Positions 51,414 through 60,728 of a DNA stretch of 61,757 nucleotides are shown here, piece after piece. The translations under genes were made by a program, and so were the position numbers. Origin of the DNA: DATFYM01 sp035315065 (lineage in GTDB: Bacteria; Acidobacteriota; Terriglobia; UBA7540); contig DATFYM010000038.1 of NCBI GenBank assembly GCA_035315065.1, forward strand, positions 1 through 61,757, read 5' to 3'. Below the pieces are notes generated by a model. It did not search any database, was not told the DNA's origin, and saw only the letters and a program-made list of their open reading frames with translations. Position 1 is the stretch's first letter, and each line of letters begins with the position of its first letter.

Positions 51414-51911
51414 GTGACTGCCGGCAAATCCGTATCTAACGAACTCGGAATCTACGCGTGCCCCGTATGCAAGCGTCTGTTGCGCCAGGAAGAGGGTGTG
51501 CTCCGCTGTCCCGCCTGTTCCCAAACTTACCCGATCAGGGAGGGCATCCCCGACTTCATCGGGGAAGAACTATCTCAAAGTAAAGACCCCGAACTCAGGA
51601 GAATGCGTTTCATCGATCAGATGGCACGCATTTACGAGACGAGGTTGTGGTATCCGATCGTTCTAGATATCTACGGTGGATTTCACAGCCCGTCCCTCGC
51701 CCAACTGATCAGTACCGTATCTCAGAGAGTCCAATCGGTCCAAGGCCGGGTGCTCGACATCGCCTGCGGCCCCGGCACCTATGGCCGGCGGGTTGCGTCG
51801 CCGTCGAAGGAGGTGTTCGGGATCGACGTGTCCATGGGAATGCTTAGGCAGGGCGCAGCCTACACCGCACGGCTCGGTCTGCGCCGCACGCTTGCACAAA
51901 GCTGGAATTGA
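51414..51911 (+). pseudogene. Truncated SAM methyltransferase with Trm112-like zinc finger
   Basis: The frame begins with GTG, with GGGAG seven bases upstream. Residues 10-45 hold a Trm112-like zinc ribbon (CPVCKRLL and CPACSQTYP). The class I methyltransferase core then starts (RVLDIACGPGTYGRRV, EVFGIDVSMGML) and stops matching after about residue 155, where the sequence changes to an unrelated frame and ends at 51911. About half the methyltransferase domain is missing. The break point coincides with the start of a ketopantoate reductase remnant. Confidence 0.75.
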
Positions 51912-52304
51912 TGTGACGGTTCTCGCCCGCGGAAAGCGCTACGAGGAGGTACGGGACGAGGGGATTGTTATCGAGGACCCGTTTAAGAATAAACGTAGTG
52001 TGACCAAGGTCCCGGCGATCGACCGCCTCGATCCCAATGATCTCTACGACTACGTGCTCGTCGTCGTGCGACTAACATCATCAGGATCATCCCGCGCTTT
52101 GTTTTGGTCGCCGCCATGCGTAAATTCCTTTCCACTAAATTCGCCGAAGTCGGCGCCGGTTGGCATTGTTCCCAGGCGCCCGACGAAATGCGCCAGCTTG
52201 CCATGGAACTCCAGGCATTGGTGGATCAGGCAGGCCTTCCTGTCCCTGCGCTCAGGAAAGTGATTGGGCAGTGCTCGCGCTTGCCAATTACCCACGCCGC
52301 ATAG
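51871..52304 (+). pseudogene. Remnants of a ketopantoate reductase-like gene
   Basis: In one frame (about 51874-52070) the sequence reads AARLHKAGIDVTVLARGKR, DEGIVIEDPF and DLYDYVLVVVR, which is the NADP-binding N-terminal half of ApbA/PanE-like 2-dehydropantoate reductases, but without the preceding glycine loop. In a second frame (about 52077-52304) it reads IIPRFVLVAAMRKFLSTKF, GAGWHCSQAPDEMRQLAMEL and LVDQAGLPVPALRKV, the family's C-terminal part. The middle is lost and the frames differ, so it is non-functional. It is fused directly to the truncated methyltransferase. Confidence 0.7.
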
Positions 52305-52310
52305 AACTTA

Positions 52311-52340
52311 TTGACGAGCACCAACACCGGTTGATACGAT
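52311..52340 (+). promoter_or_regulatory. Promoter of the TPR/ETF-QO/acyltransferase genes
   Basis: TTGACG (52311-52316), an 18-base spacer and TACGAT (52335-52340). A start near 52347 would give a leader of about 55 bases. It marks the border between the broken genes and the intact ones. Confidence 0.5.
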
Positions 52341-52400
52341 GATGTATAGACCTCAGGCTTACAGATGACGCACCAGGTTTCAGTCAAGGAGAGATGAATC

Positions 52401-53111
52401 GTGCATAAAATGTCGCGCCGCCAGCTCAAAGAGGACGAACTCCTCACTACCTTCGAGTGGTTCCAGAAGTTCGGCAAGGAGCACTATAAGGAACTGCTCG
52501 GCGGCCTCGCGGTGGCGATTCTGGTAGCGGGGTCGATCATGGCGTGGAGGAGTTACAGCACCGCCCAGGATGCGGCAGCCAACATGGCGCTGGGGACGGC
52601 GCTGAAGACCTACCACTCCTATGTGGGCGCTCCCACGCCCGAAGCGGCGACGGACTCCTTCCCCACCGTTCAGGCGCGCGACCAGAAAGCCCTGACGCAG
52701 TTCAAAGAGATCGCCGACAAGTACCGGCGCCGGAAGGCGGGCCAGATCGCCCTCTACCTCCTTGGCGTATGCCAGTCGGACATGGGTGACTCGGCAGCCG
52801 CCATCAAGACATTGCAACAGGCCGCTGAGGCTTCTGCTCCGGACGTCGCCTCGCTGGCCCAGTTCGCCCAGGCCGGTGAACTGGTGAGGGCGGGCAGGAC
52901 GGCGGACGCGATCAAGCTCTATCAGCAGCGCGCCGATCACCCGACCGTGACTGTGCCCAAGGCCATGGCCCTGATGGCCGAGGCCGACGCTGAGCGGTCC
53001 ACCCAGCCCGCGCTGGCGCGGAAGATCTATGGGGACTTGGCGAAGGAGTTCGCTTCCGACGCCACGCTGGCGAATACGCTGAAGGAGCAGATCGCCAGCC
53101 TGCCCCAATAA
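52401..53111 (+). CDS. Membrane-anchored TPR-like protein (YfgM/TPR_21 type)
   Basis: A 236-residue protein with a short cytoplasmic N-terminus (RRQLKEDELLTTFEWFQKFGK), one transmembrane helix (LLGGLAVAILVAGSIMAW, about residues 33-50) and a helical C-terminal domain with TPR-like pairs (LTQFKEIADKYRRRKAG, AIKTLQQAAEAS, ADAIKLYQQRAD). The layout is that of YfgM-like proteins, ancillary to the SecYEG translocon and outer-membrane assembly. GTG at 52401 has AAGGAGAG eight bases upstream, while ATG at 52410 is three codons later and has weaker spacing. It stands alone before the ETF-QO gene with about 100 bases between. The exact role is inferred. Confidence 0.82.
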   Translation: MHKMSRRQLKEDELLTTFEWFQKFGKEHYKELLGGLAVAILVAGSIMAWRSYSTAQDAAANMALGTALKTYHSYVGAPTPEAATDSFPTVQARDQKALTQFKEIADKYRRRKAGQIALYLLGVCQSDMGDSAAAIKTLQQAAEASAPDVASLAQFAQAGELVRAGRTADAIKLYQQRADHPTVTVPKAMALMAEADAERSTQPALARKIYGDLAKEFASDATLANTLKEQIASLPQ

Positions 53112-53214
53112 AGGGCGGACAATCGAACTTCGAACTTCGAGACTCGGACCGTGGTGGGCGGCCAAGCTTGCGAGTCTCGAGTACCACTTTCCGTAGCTGA
53201 TGGAAGGCACCGTT

Positions 53215-54891
53215 ATGCCCACCGTGGAACGTGAAACCCTCGAAACCGATGTCCTGATTGTAGGCGCCGGCCCTGCCGGGCTCAGTTGCGCCCTGCGCCT
53301 GGCCCAACTGTTCAAAGCCCGGCGCGACCAGCCTTCGGCTACGCCGCTGGCCACCGAGAACATCTACGTCCTCGAGAAAGCGAGCGAGATCGGCGCCCAC
53401 TGCCTCTCCGGCGCCATTCTCGATCCGCGCGCTCTGCGCGAGTTGGTCCCCGACTTCGAGGCCCAGGGCGCGCCCCTGGAATCACCGGTGACCGGCGACG
53501 CCGTCTACTACTTCACCCGCGACGGCCAGTGGAAGCTGCCCGTCACCCCGCCGTTCCTCCACAACCACGGCAACTACATCATCTCCCTCAACCGGCTAGC
53601 CAAGTGGCTGGGACAGCAGGTGGAACGCGAGGGCGTGAACCTGTTCGCCGGTTTCGCGGGCATGGAAGTGCTCTACGAGGGCGACCGCGTGGTGGGCGTG
53701 CGCACCGACGACAAAGGCGTGGATAAGAACGGCCGGCCCAAGTCCAACTTCCAGCCCGGCTACGACCTGCGCGCCAGGGTGACCGTCTTTGCGGAGGGAC
53801 CGCGCGGCTCGTTGGCCAAGTCGATGATCAAACGGTTGGCCCTCGATCGCGGCCGCAACCCCGACGTCTACACGGTGGGAGTGAAGGAAGTTTGGGATAT
53901 TCCCGCCGGCCGCATCCGGCCCGGGCAGGTGGTCCACACCGCGGGCTGGCCATTGACCAGCCGGCAGTTCGGGGGCGGCTTCATCTATGCGCTGTCGGAA
54001 ACGCGGCTCTCCGTGGGGTTGGTTTCCGGGCTCGACTACCAGGACCCCCGCTTCGATCCCCACAACGCCTTTCAGCAGTTCAAGACTCATCCCTGGGTGA
54101 AGAAACTGTTGACGGGCGGGCAGATGGTGCGTTACGGAGCCAAGACCATCCCCGAAGGCGGCTACTTTTCTATACCAACGACGGCGGTGGACGGGGCCGT
54201 CCTGGTGGGCGATTCCGCCGGCTTCCTCAACGCCCAGCGGCTGAAGGGCGTCCATCTGGCCATGAAGACGGGGATGCTGGCGGCGGAGGCGATCCACGCG
54301 GCGCTGGTCCGGGGCGACACCTCGAAGACTACACTCGGAGCCTATGAAGACGCGTGGCAGGCGAGCTGGGTCAAGGAGGAACTGTGGCCGGTCCGCAACT
54401 ACCACCAGGGCTTTGACGACGGTGTGCTGGCCGGGGCCGTGCACGGCGCGCTGCAAATGGTCACCGGCGGCCGCGGCCTTCACGCCCGCTATGGGTCGCG
54501 TCCCGGCCACGAGCACATGCAGCGTCTGGCCCAGGTCTCCGGCGTGCCCTATGAACGCGTCAAGCCGGACGAGCAGTTGACCTTCGCCAAGCTTTCCGAC
54601 GTCTACCACTCGGGGACCCACCACGAGGAGGACCAGCCGGCGCACCTGGTGATCGCCGACTACGACCTCTGCAACGGCCGCTGCACCCGCGAGTACGGCA
54701 ATCCCTGCCAGTTCTTCTGCCCCGCCGCCGTCTACGAGATGGAAGAGAACGCCGACGGTTCCGGCAAGCACCTGAAGCTGAACCCCTCCAACTGCGTCCA
54801 CTGCAAGACCTGCGACATCGCCGACCCCTACCAGATCATCACCTGGATCTGCCCGGAAGGCGGAGGGGGGCCGCATTACGACGGGATGTGA
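53215..54891 (+). CDS. Electron transfer flavoprotein-ubiquinone oxidoreductase (ETF-QO)
   Basis: A 558-residue membrane-associated flavoprotein. It takes electrons from ETF, reduced by acyl-CoA and amino acid dehydrogenases, and passes them to the quinone pool. Landmarks are the FAD dinucleotide fold TDVLIVGAGPAGLSCALRL near residue 13, GAHCLSGAILDPRAL near 62, GGYFSIPTTAVDGAVLVGDSAGFLN near 325, and a C-terminal domain with four Cys for a 4Fe-4S cluster (C..NPCQFFCPAAVYE, NCVHCKTCDIADP). The full length is normal. The start is the ATG at 53215 with GGAAGG upstream; an ATG five codons earlier is possible. etfAB genes are not in the window. An acyltransferase gene follows three bases later. 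Confidence 0.96.
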   Translation: MPTVERETLETDVLIVGAGPAGLSCALRLAQLFKARRDQPSATPLATENIYVLEKASEIGAHCLSGAILDPRALRELVPDFEAQGAPLESPVTGDAVYYFTRDGQWKLPVTPPFLHNHGNYIISLNRLAKWLGQQVEREGVNLFAGFAGMEVLYEGDRVVGVRTDDKGVDKNGRPKSNFQPGYDLRARVTVFAEGPRGSLAKSMIKRLALDRGRNPDVYTVGVKEVWDIPAGRIRPGQVVHTAGWPLTSRQFGGGFIYALSETRLSVGLVSGLDYQDPRFDPHNAFQQFKTHPWVKKLLTGGQMVRYGAKTIPEGGYFSIPTTAVDGAVLVGDSAGFLNAQRLKGVHLAMKTGMLAAEAIHAALVRGDTSKTTLGAYEDAWQASWVKEELWPVRNYHQGFDDGVLAGAVHGALQMVTGGRGLHARYGSRPGHEHMQRLAQVSGVPYERVKPDEQLTFAKLSDVYHSGTHHEEDQPAHLVIADYDLCNGRCTREYGNPCQFFCPAAVYEMEENADGSGKHLKLNPSNCVHCKTCDIADPYQIITWICPEGGGGPHYDGM

Positions 54892-54894
54892 GCT

Positions 54895-55710
54895 TTGAGT
54901 GTAGCCTTTCCGGGACTGCCCGGTGCGGGTCTTTCCGGTGCCATGGATGACGCCTGCAAACAACTCGAACTTTCCTCCGCGGCCGTTGATCCGGGCGCCA
55001 TGCCTCGCGATGGCTCCGGCAGCGATGGCGATCGCGCCTTCACCCTCTGGGACCGCCTGAAGATTCAGGCGATCAGCGTTATTGGCTATCTCGCCTTGGT
55101 GCTGATCGGGCGCAGCCTGCGCTGGGAGGTCCACGGCCGCGAAAACTACGAGGCGGCGCGGCGCCTGGCCCGGAGCTTCATCGTGACCTTCTGGCACCGC
55201 GAGATCTTTGCCGCCATCTGGTACTGGCGCCAGCGCGGCATGGTCGTCATGGTGAGCCAGAACTTCGACGGCGAGTACACCAGCAACGTCATCCACTGGC
55301 ACGGCTACTTGACGGCGCGCGGGTCGAGCTCCCGTCGCGCCTCGCGCGTGGCGGTGAAGATGATTCGGGCCCTGCGCGAGGGTCGCGAAGCCGCCATTAC
55401 GCCCGACGGCCCGCGCGGCCCGCGTTTCGTGGCCAAGCCGGGGGTCGTGCAACTCGCCAAGTCGAGCGGCGCCGCCATCCTTTGCTTCCACATCGCCGCG
55501 CAGCGCTCCTGGGTGCTCCGAAGGAGCTGGGACCAGTCGGAGATCCCCAAGCCCTTCAGCCGTACAGCGATCTTCATCGCCCCGCCCATTCTGGTGGCGG
55601 CCGAGTCCGACGATGCGGCGCAGGCGCAGAAACTCGCGGAGGTTCAGGCCTCGCTCGACGACCTGATGCGGCAGGGAGAGGCGTGGAAGGCCCGGGGGTC
55701 GAGTCAATAA
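54895..55710 (+). CDS. DUF374 lysophospholipid acyltransferase-like protein
   Basis: Up to 271 residues. Residues 50-80 include a membrane-associated helix (IQAISVIGYLALVLIG). The acyltransferase core then shows FIVTFWHREIFAAIWYW with the conserved His, VMVSQNFDGEYTSNVI near 117, EAAITPDGPRGPRF near 165, the DUF374 signature, and VQLAKSSGAAILCFHIA. DUF374 proteins relate to the LPLAT family and often sit near lipid A or lipoprotein assembly genes. The start is uncertain: TTG 54895 lies three bases after the ETF-QO stop and has no clear ribosome site, and an ATG at 54943 would remove 16 residues. Likely cotranscribed with ETF-QO. The acceptor lipid is unknown. Confidence 0.85.
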   Translation: MSVAFPGLPGAGLSGAMDDACKQLELSSAAVDPGAMPRDGSGSDGDRAFTLWDRLKIQAISVIGYLALVLIGRSLRWEVHGRENYEAARRLARSFIVTFWHREIFAAIWYWRQRGMVVMVSQNFDGEYTSNVIHWHGYLTARGSSSRRASRVAVKMIRALREGREAAITPDGPRGPRFVAKPGVVQLAKSSGAAILCFHIAAQRSWVLRRSWDQSEIPKPFSRTAIFIAPPILVAAESDDAAQAQKLAEVQASLDDLMRQGEAWKARGSSQ

Positions 55711-55799
55711 GCGCGGGCAGGAGCCTGAGCGCGGCAGCATCAGGGGCTGCGCCGGCCGGGATGAGCTTCGCACCGTCCACCGGAAATTCCCCTCTGTCT

Positions 55800-58700
55800 C
55801 TACCACGTTAACCTCAGCGCGAACTGAATTTGCCGGGAGTTCTCGGCCGAGTTGATCCTGCCAAAATCCGCGGTGCCGACAATCAGTCCCGGCCGGTCGA
55901 AGTTCGGATGATTGGTCAGATTGAAGAAATCGCCGCGGAACACTACCTCGGCTTTCTCTGTGAACAACGGCAAGTGAGCGTGACGTTCCAGGCTCAAGTC
56001 CCAATCGATCACGCCGGGACCGGTGATCACGTTCCGGCCCTCGTTGCCGGGGATGCTGAAGACGCCTCGGGCGTCGAAGTAAAGCGGCGGCGGCACGAAG
56101 GCGTTGGTGTTGAACCAATGGTCGGGTGTGCGTTGGGCGGACGGCAGGGTCGGACTGGCGATCATGTTCGGGCGATCGGTGCCGTTCGATTGGGTCCCAC
56201 TCAGCGCCGTCGAGAGGACCGCCGTCATCGGCTGACCGCTCTGAATCGTGACGATATTCGCCGCCTGCCAGTGCCCGAAGACGCGCGCGCCGACGCCGTC
56301 TTGCATCCAGCGGTGCCCCTCGCCCCAAGGCAAGTCCCAGGTGTTCGAAACCACCAGCCGCTGGCGCGCGTCGAAGTCCGAGAGGCCGCGCTCGGCCTTC
56401 AAATCGTAGTTGTCCTGCGGCTGATCGGTGCCCTGCAAGCCCGAGGCGGTGTCGATAGACTTCCCCCACGTGTAGCCGGCCACCAACGCCACGCCGTGAG
56501 CGAAGCGCTGCTCCAGGCGGGCCACCAGCGCGTTGTAATTGGAGTTCACGTCGGTGGCGCGCACGAACTGATTCGACCCCGGCTGCGGGTGATAGCCTAG
56601 GCGCTCGCCGGGCAGATTGGGCACGCCCTGGTTTTGCAAGGCGCGGCGCGGCAGCTTGTGCGCGTCGGAGCCCGTAGTGCTGACCGAGAGGATCGTATTC
56701 GAGGTCAGCTCATGCTCGAGCGATAGGCTCCATTCGTAGACGTAACCGTTGCGAATGCCGGGCGGGGACGAGATGGCGTCGGGCGCCTGGTTGCCGAGGT
56801 TGTAGGCGAGCGTATAGCTCAATTGGGCGGGTGCGTAGGGCTGGCCGCAGGCACCGGGTCCGTAGAAGCGGCAAAGATCGAGGCCGAAGAGAAACTCGGT
56901 GAGCGGCGCGGAGAGGCGCGTTTCCGCCGCGTAGTCCAACTCGCCCAGCGAATTGAAAACGCCCACGCCGCCACGCAGCGAGGTGGCGCCGCGGCCGTCC
57001 AGGTCGTAGGCAAAGCCGAGGCGCGGCGCCCAGCCTTGCCAGTCGGGCCGGATCAGCGACGCCGGCAGGCCCGCCGGTTGCGAGGTGAGGAAGCTGAGGC
57101 CGAAGCTCTGTTGCAACTGCTGGACAAGCGGACTAGCCACCAAGCCGGCGGCCTGACCGCGATCGTTGCGGACGATGTAGCGCGCCGCGTCGCTGGGATC
57201 GAGAATGGAGGCGCGGCCGTCCGCGTTCACGGGCGGCGAGTAAAACTCCTCGCGCAGACCGAAGCTGAGCGCGAGGCGGCGCGTGGCGTGGAACTCGTCG
57301 GCGAAATAGGCGCCGAGGTAATTCACGCGATCGTTCCCGCCGGAGTTGCCCGCCTGGGCAAAGGAGAGAAACGGCCGGCCCAGCAGGAAATCCGAGAACG
57401 CGGTGCCGGAGGAGCTGCTGGCGCCGTCGCTGAACTCGAAGACTCCCTGGCCAAAGTCTTCCACCAGGTAAAAGAGGCGCAGCCGCCGGTAGTCGGCGCC
57501 GAACTTGAACGTGTTTCGACCCTTCACCCAGGCCACGTTATCCGTCGCCTGAAACATGGTGTCCTTGCGAATCTGCGGCTGGAAAATGTCGCTATCGCCC
57601 ATGTCCGCGTAGCCGGGAACGTCAATGGCCGGGATGCCGTCGTTGGTTGCTCCGGGGGCGCGCGTGATGCCCAGGCTTTCGAGGAAGCCGCTGTGGATGT
57701 TCTGCGCCTCCTTGGTGCCCCGGTACTGGATGGCGCCGAAGCGGAAATCGTTCACCAGCGTGGGGTGAATCTCCGAGGTGAGACCCAGCGCGAGGTTGCG
57801 GCCGCGATCGTCTTTGTTGGTGCCGAAGCCAGGCGGCGCCGAGGGGTTCTGGGCGAACGTGTCGGGCACAAAGGGAAAGAGTTGGCTGCTGTTGAACAGC
57901 ACCAGCCGGCCGAACAGTTGATTGGTGGCGGTCACCCGATGATCGAGCCGCAGGGTGAATTGATCCGTATCCACGGTGCGGCGTCCCACGTTGATGGTGT
58001 TGTTCTGGCCGGGCGCAGCGTTCATCTGGTTGGGCAGCGGCTCGCGCGCCAGGATGGCTTGCGAGACGGGATCCAGTCGCGAAGGCGGAATCTGGTTACT
58101 TGCAAACGGCTGGCCTGTTTCAGGATCAATAATAGGAGGAAAGGGCTTACCTGTTATCGGATTAATACCGCTGAAATCGCCCATCCGCTCGGCCTGGGTG
58201 GGAAGCAGCGTGGTATTGGTGACGCTCTGCCGGACGCGGAACCCCTCGTAGTTGGCGAAGAAAAAAGTCTGATTGCGCCGGAGGGGACCACCCAAGCTCG
58301 CCCCGAACTGGTTCTGCCGATAGGGCGGAATGGGACGCGCGGAATCGTCGAAAAAGTTCCTGGCGTCGAGGGCGCTGTTGCGCAGGAACTCGTAGGCCGT
58401 GCCGGAAAAGCGGTTGGAGCCGGAGCGCGTGGCAATATCCACCTGGGCGCCGGAGGTGACGCCCTGCTCGGCGGAGTAGGAGTTCTCCACCACCCGGAAC
58501 TCGCGGATGGCGTCCACCGAAGGGTTCACGGTGAGGCTGTACGCGAAGGGCTCCATCAGGGTGACGCCGTCGAGCGAGAAGTTGTTGCGCTCGGAACGCT
58601 GGCCGTCGACGGAGAAGCCAAGCCCCTGCGCCGGCGTGTTGAATTGCTGGGTCGCCCCGTTGGGATAGGGCGGCGTTGCGCCCGCCGCCAGCAGCGCCAG

Positions 58701-59252
58701 TTGCGAGAACTGGCGGCCGTTGAGCGGCAACTGGCTGACGCGTCGGTTTTCGATCTCATCGCCGACAGCGGGCGAGGAGGTCTGGAGCAGCGGCGGCCGC
58801 GTATCCACTTCCACCGTCGTCTGCCCGCGCGCCAGTTCCAGGGTCACGTTCAGGCGGAGCTGCTGCGCCACCTCAATGGTGACGCCGGTGAGTGCTTTGC
58901 GGGCAAACCCCGGCTTGGCCAGGCGGAGTTGGTACGCGCCGACGGGCAAAAGCGGGAAGCTGTAGAAGCCATTCGGGTCCGAATCGGTGATGCGACGGTA
59001 GCCGGTGGCCGGATTGCTCAGCTCGATCGCCACGCCAGGGATCACCGCGCCACTTGGGTCGAGGACTGAGCCTTCCAGGCTGCCGCCCCCGTTCTGAGCA
59101 GGGAGGCAAGTGGAAGCCAGCCCGACTGCGAGCACGGCCAGGAGCGCCAGACGTAGCGGGGGCGTCCCGCCTCCCGCTGTGGCGCGGGCATCCTGCCCGC
59201 GTGTAACGACCGTCGATTCCGCCTTGCCCAACGCGGCTCCACGGCGACACAA
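55800..59252 (-). CDS. TonB-dependent receptor, Oar-like, with carboxypeptidase-regulatory domain
   Basis: About 1150 residues. A signal peptide core (LRLALLAVLAVGLASTCLPA) is followed by a CarboxypepD_reg-like domain (GSLEGSVLDPSGAVIPGVAI), a plug domain (RRVSQLPLNGRQFSQLALL, NNFSLDGVTLMEP) and a long beta-barrel ending with LRLTW, whose final aromatic is the usual outer-membrane barrel signal. This layout is typical of the large Oar/SusC-like receptors of Acidobacteriota, taking up sugars, peptides or other large substrates with TonB energy. The true start is uncertain: no ATG lies near the signal peptide, because the coding region upstream is invaded by GC palindromes (59155-59310). TTG at 59252 is chosen provisionally; the frame stays open to 59819 but with non-protein-like sequence. 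The substrate is unknown. Confidence 0.88.
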   Translation of the reverse strand: MCRRGAALGKAESTVVTRGQDARATAGGGTPPLRLALLAVLAVGLASTCLPAQNGGGSLEGSVLDPSGAVIPGVAIELSNPATGYRRITDSDPNGFYSFPLLPVGAYQLRLAKPGFARKALTGVTIEVAQQLRLNVTLELARGQTTVEVDTRPPLLQTSSPAVGDEIENRRVSQLPLNGRQFSQLALLAAGATPPYPNGATQQFNTPAQGLGFSVDGQRSERNNFSLDGVTLMEPFAYSLTVNPSVDAIREFRVVENSYSAEQGVTSGAQVDIATRSGSNRFSGTAYEFLRNSALDARNFFDDSARPIPPYRQNQFGASLGGPLRRNQTFFFANYEGFRVRQSVTNTTLLPTQAERMGDFSGINPITGKPFPPIIDPETGQPFASNQIPPSRLDPVSQAILAREPLPNQMNAAPGQNNTINVGRRTVDTDQFTLRLDHRVTATNQLFGRLVLFNSSQLFPFVPDTFAQNPSAPPGFGTNKDDRGRNLALGLTSEIHPTLVNDFRFGAIQYRGTKEAQNIHSGFLESLGITRAPGATNDGIPAIDVPGYADMGDSDIFQPQIRKDTMFQATDNVAWVKGRNTFKFGADYRRLRLFYLVEDFGQGVFEFSDGASSSSGTAFSDFLLGRPFLSFAQAGNSGGNDRVNYLGAYFADEFHATRRLALSFGLREEFYSPPVNADGRASILDPSDAARYIVRNDRGQAAGLVASPLVQQLQQSFGLSFLTSQPAGLPASLIRPDWQGWAPRLGFAYDLDGRGATSLRGGVGVFNSLGELDYAAETRLSAPLTEFLFGLDLCRFYGPGACGQPYAPAQLSYTLAYNLGNQAPDAISSPPGIRNGYVYEWSLSLEHELTSNTILSVSTTGSDAHKLPRRALQNQGVPNLPGERLGYHPQPGSNQFVRATDVNSNYNALVARLEQRFAHGVALVAGYTWGKSIDTASGLQGTDQPQDNYDLKAERGLSDFDARQRLVVSNTWDLPWGEGHRWMQDGVGARVFGHWQAANIVTIQSGQPMTAVLSTALSGTQSNGTDRPNMIASPTLPSAQRTPDHWFNTNAFVPPPLYFDARGVFSIPGNEGRNVITGPGVIDWDLSLERHAHLPLFTEKAEVVFRGDFFNLTNHPNFDRPGLIVGTADFGRINSAENSRQIQFALRLTW

Positions 59253-59310
59253 TGCCCCTAAGCGGGAGCGGGACGCTCCCGCGACAGCGGGCGAGGCGCC
59301 CGCCCGCCTC
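59155..59310. repeat. Stacked GC palindromes at the receptor N-terminus
   Basis: Three palindromic units of the gcgggc-NNN-gcccgc type: ggcgtcccgcctcccgc (59160-59177), gcgcgggcatcctgcccgcg (59182-59201) and gcgggagcgggacgctcccgc (59262-59282), plus gcgggcgaggcgcccgc (59288-59304). They are read on the minus strand as RGQDARATA-like peptide. The family also occurs at 212-342. Confidence 0.65.
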
Positions 59311-59507
59311 GGCGTCGCGATGGCTAACTCACATTTCTTTTCAATTCGACTCACCGGGTAGTATGACGCCGTTTTTGGATTCGGAGTAGAGAGAAACTCG
59401 CCGTCGCCGCCGGCAGCAATTCCGCGAACAGCCAGGTCAAAATCGCCGAGAAGAGGGGGCCAAGCACCGTCATCACTGCCAATGACACCTTGACGCGAGC
59501 CGCCGGA

Positions 59508-60032
59508 CTTGACACGTTTTAATAAAATCGGTCCTGAAACACCCCCCGTTAACTGCCTCTTCGAGCCTGTTCGCACCCCCTTCACTGCACGCTTTTGGTA
59601 AAAATTGGTAAAACTTGGTACGATTTGGTAGCCCAAGAAACGCCCGAAAACGGACACTGTCTCCCCTAACCACTTTGTTTGCAATACTGGCTCTCCGCCA
59701 AGGTCGGATTTCCACAGGGGGAAATGGCGATTACGTCCCTGGGTTAATTTTCTCAGTTTAACCATATCGGTAACCAACCAGCGACCCGCTGGTGAAATCC
59801 TGTGACCGCCTGCCGGCAAATAACTGTGGGGCGCTCTTGCGCTTTCGGCCTGCCGGCCAATCTGTGTTCGGAGCTCGTTGGGATGGCTCTCAGAGCCACA
59901 GGGTCTTGGCCCGCTCTAATAAAATCGGTCGCGAAAACGTCGATTCTATGCCGTATTTCTGCCGCGCTTTGGCAGAAAATGGCGGAATTTGGTGCGATTT
60001 TGCGCAAAAAAGGGGCCTCAAAAACGGGCTCC
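59508..60032. repeat. Diverged direct repeat pair in the non-coding stretch
   Basis: Copy one (59508-59657) and copy two (59904-60032) share ttaataaaatcggtc/ctaataaaatcggtc, a ggtaaaa-type tract with ttggtacgattt/ttggtgcgattt, and cgaaaacggac/caaaaacgggc in the same order. Each is about 130-150 bases. The 59361-59507 and 59658-59903 stretches hold nothing recognised. Confidence 0.5.
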
Positions 60033-60039
60033 TTTTCAA

Positions 60040-60560
60040 ATAAGCCCTTAAGGCTCGCCGGAAGCACGGCTAGCAAGTCCTTTAGATGGATCAGCCCTTC
60101 TCCGCTTCTCCCCAGCATTCCTGCTCAACAACCCTTGCGAAATCAGTAGATAGGCCATGCCACGTTTCAGTCGTCCGACAGAGCCGAGAAGGCCGTCCGA
60201 CAGTTCGGCGGAAACATGGCTAGCAAGTCCTTTAGATAGAGCACTCGTTCTTCTGCTCTCCCCAACAACCTGGACAACAACCCTTGCGGAATCAATAGAT
60301 AGGCCATGCCACGTTTCAGTCGTCCGACAGAGCCGAAGGCCAGTCCGACAGAGGGCGGAAACACGGTTAAGCAAGTCCTTTAGATGCAGCAACCTTTTTC
60401 TCCTTCTCCTCGGCAACCCAATCATCAACCCCTTGCGGAATCAACAGATAGGCTTGGCAACGGCTCCCTCGCCGGGGGTTAAGTCCGACGCTCGCCCGGG
60501 GGAAGAAAAGCGTGGCTAATAAGTCCTTTAAATTCAGCATGCCGTGGCTTCTTCGGCTGT
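60040..60560. repeat. Tandem array, four units, period about 149 bp
   Basis: The box aagtccttta starts at 60075, 60225, 60373 and 60521 (spacing 150, 148, 148). Between boxes the units share ccttgcggaatcaatagata, ggccatgccacgtttcagtc and gtccgacagagccg, with a less conserved part of about 40 bases. Unit 2 is closest to unit 1, and the fourth is most diverged. On the minus strand units 1-3 read similar peptides (YLLIPQG then, after about 20 residues, KDLLA or SKGLA), but frames are not kept across the array, so it is not one intact gene. It could be decayed copies of a small gene or an RNA array. Confidence 0.7.
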
Positions 60561-60728
60561 GCAATTTGGCAAACAACCCCGCGCCCGCCCTCAAATTCAG
60601 GTGGCTGGCCCACCTTTACCGTCGTTCCGCGTAACTGACGTCCCTGGGCCGGATGGGGCTGCTGGATCATACACACCGAGCCTACCGTAAGTTTATAGAA
60701 AAGGCAACTTATTTCTACATCCTAACAC

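Noticed and set aside
53596..56469. 957-residue minus-strand ORF opposite ETF-QO, the acyltransferase and the receptor end
   Set aside because: It crosses three well-supported genes in antisense and has no motif; a codon-bias shadow.
56823..59069. 748-residue plus-strand ORF opposite the TonB receptor
   Set aside because: Antisense shadow with no domain or ribosome site.
59253..59819. N-terminal extension of the TonB receptor to 59819
   Set aside because: About 190 residues without a signal or domain, read through non-coding repeats; the signal peptide core lies after it.
60040..60560. CRISPR array
   Set aside because: The period of about 149 bp, conserved parts longer than 20 bases in several blocks, and lack of unique spacers do not fit CRISPR.
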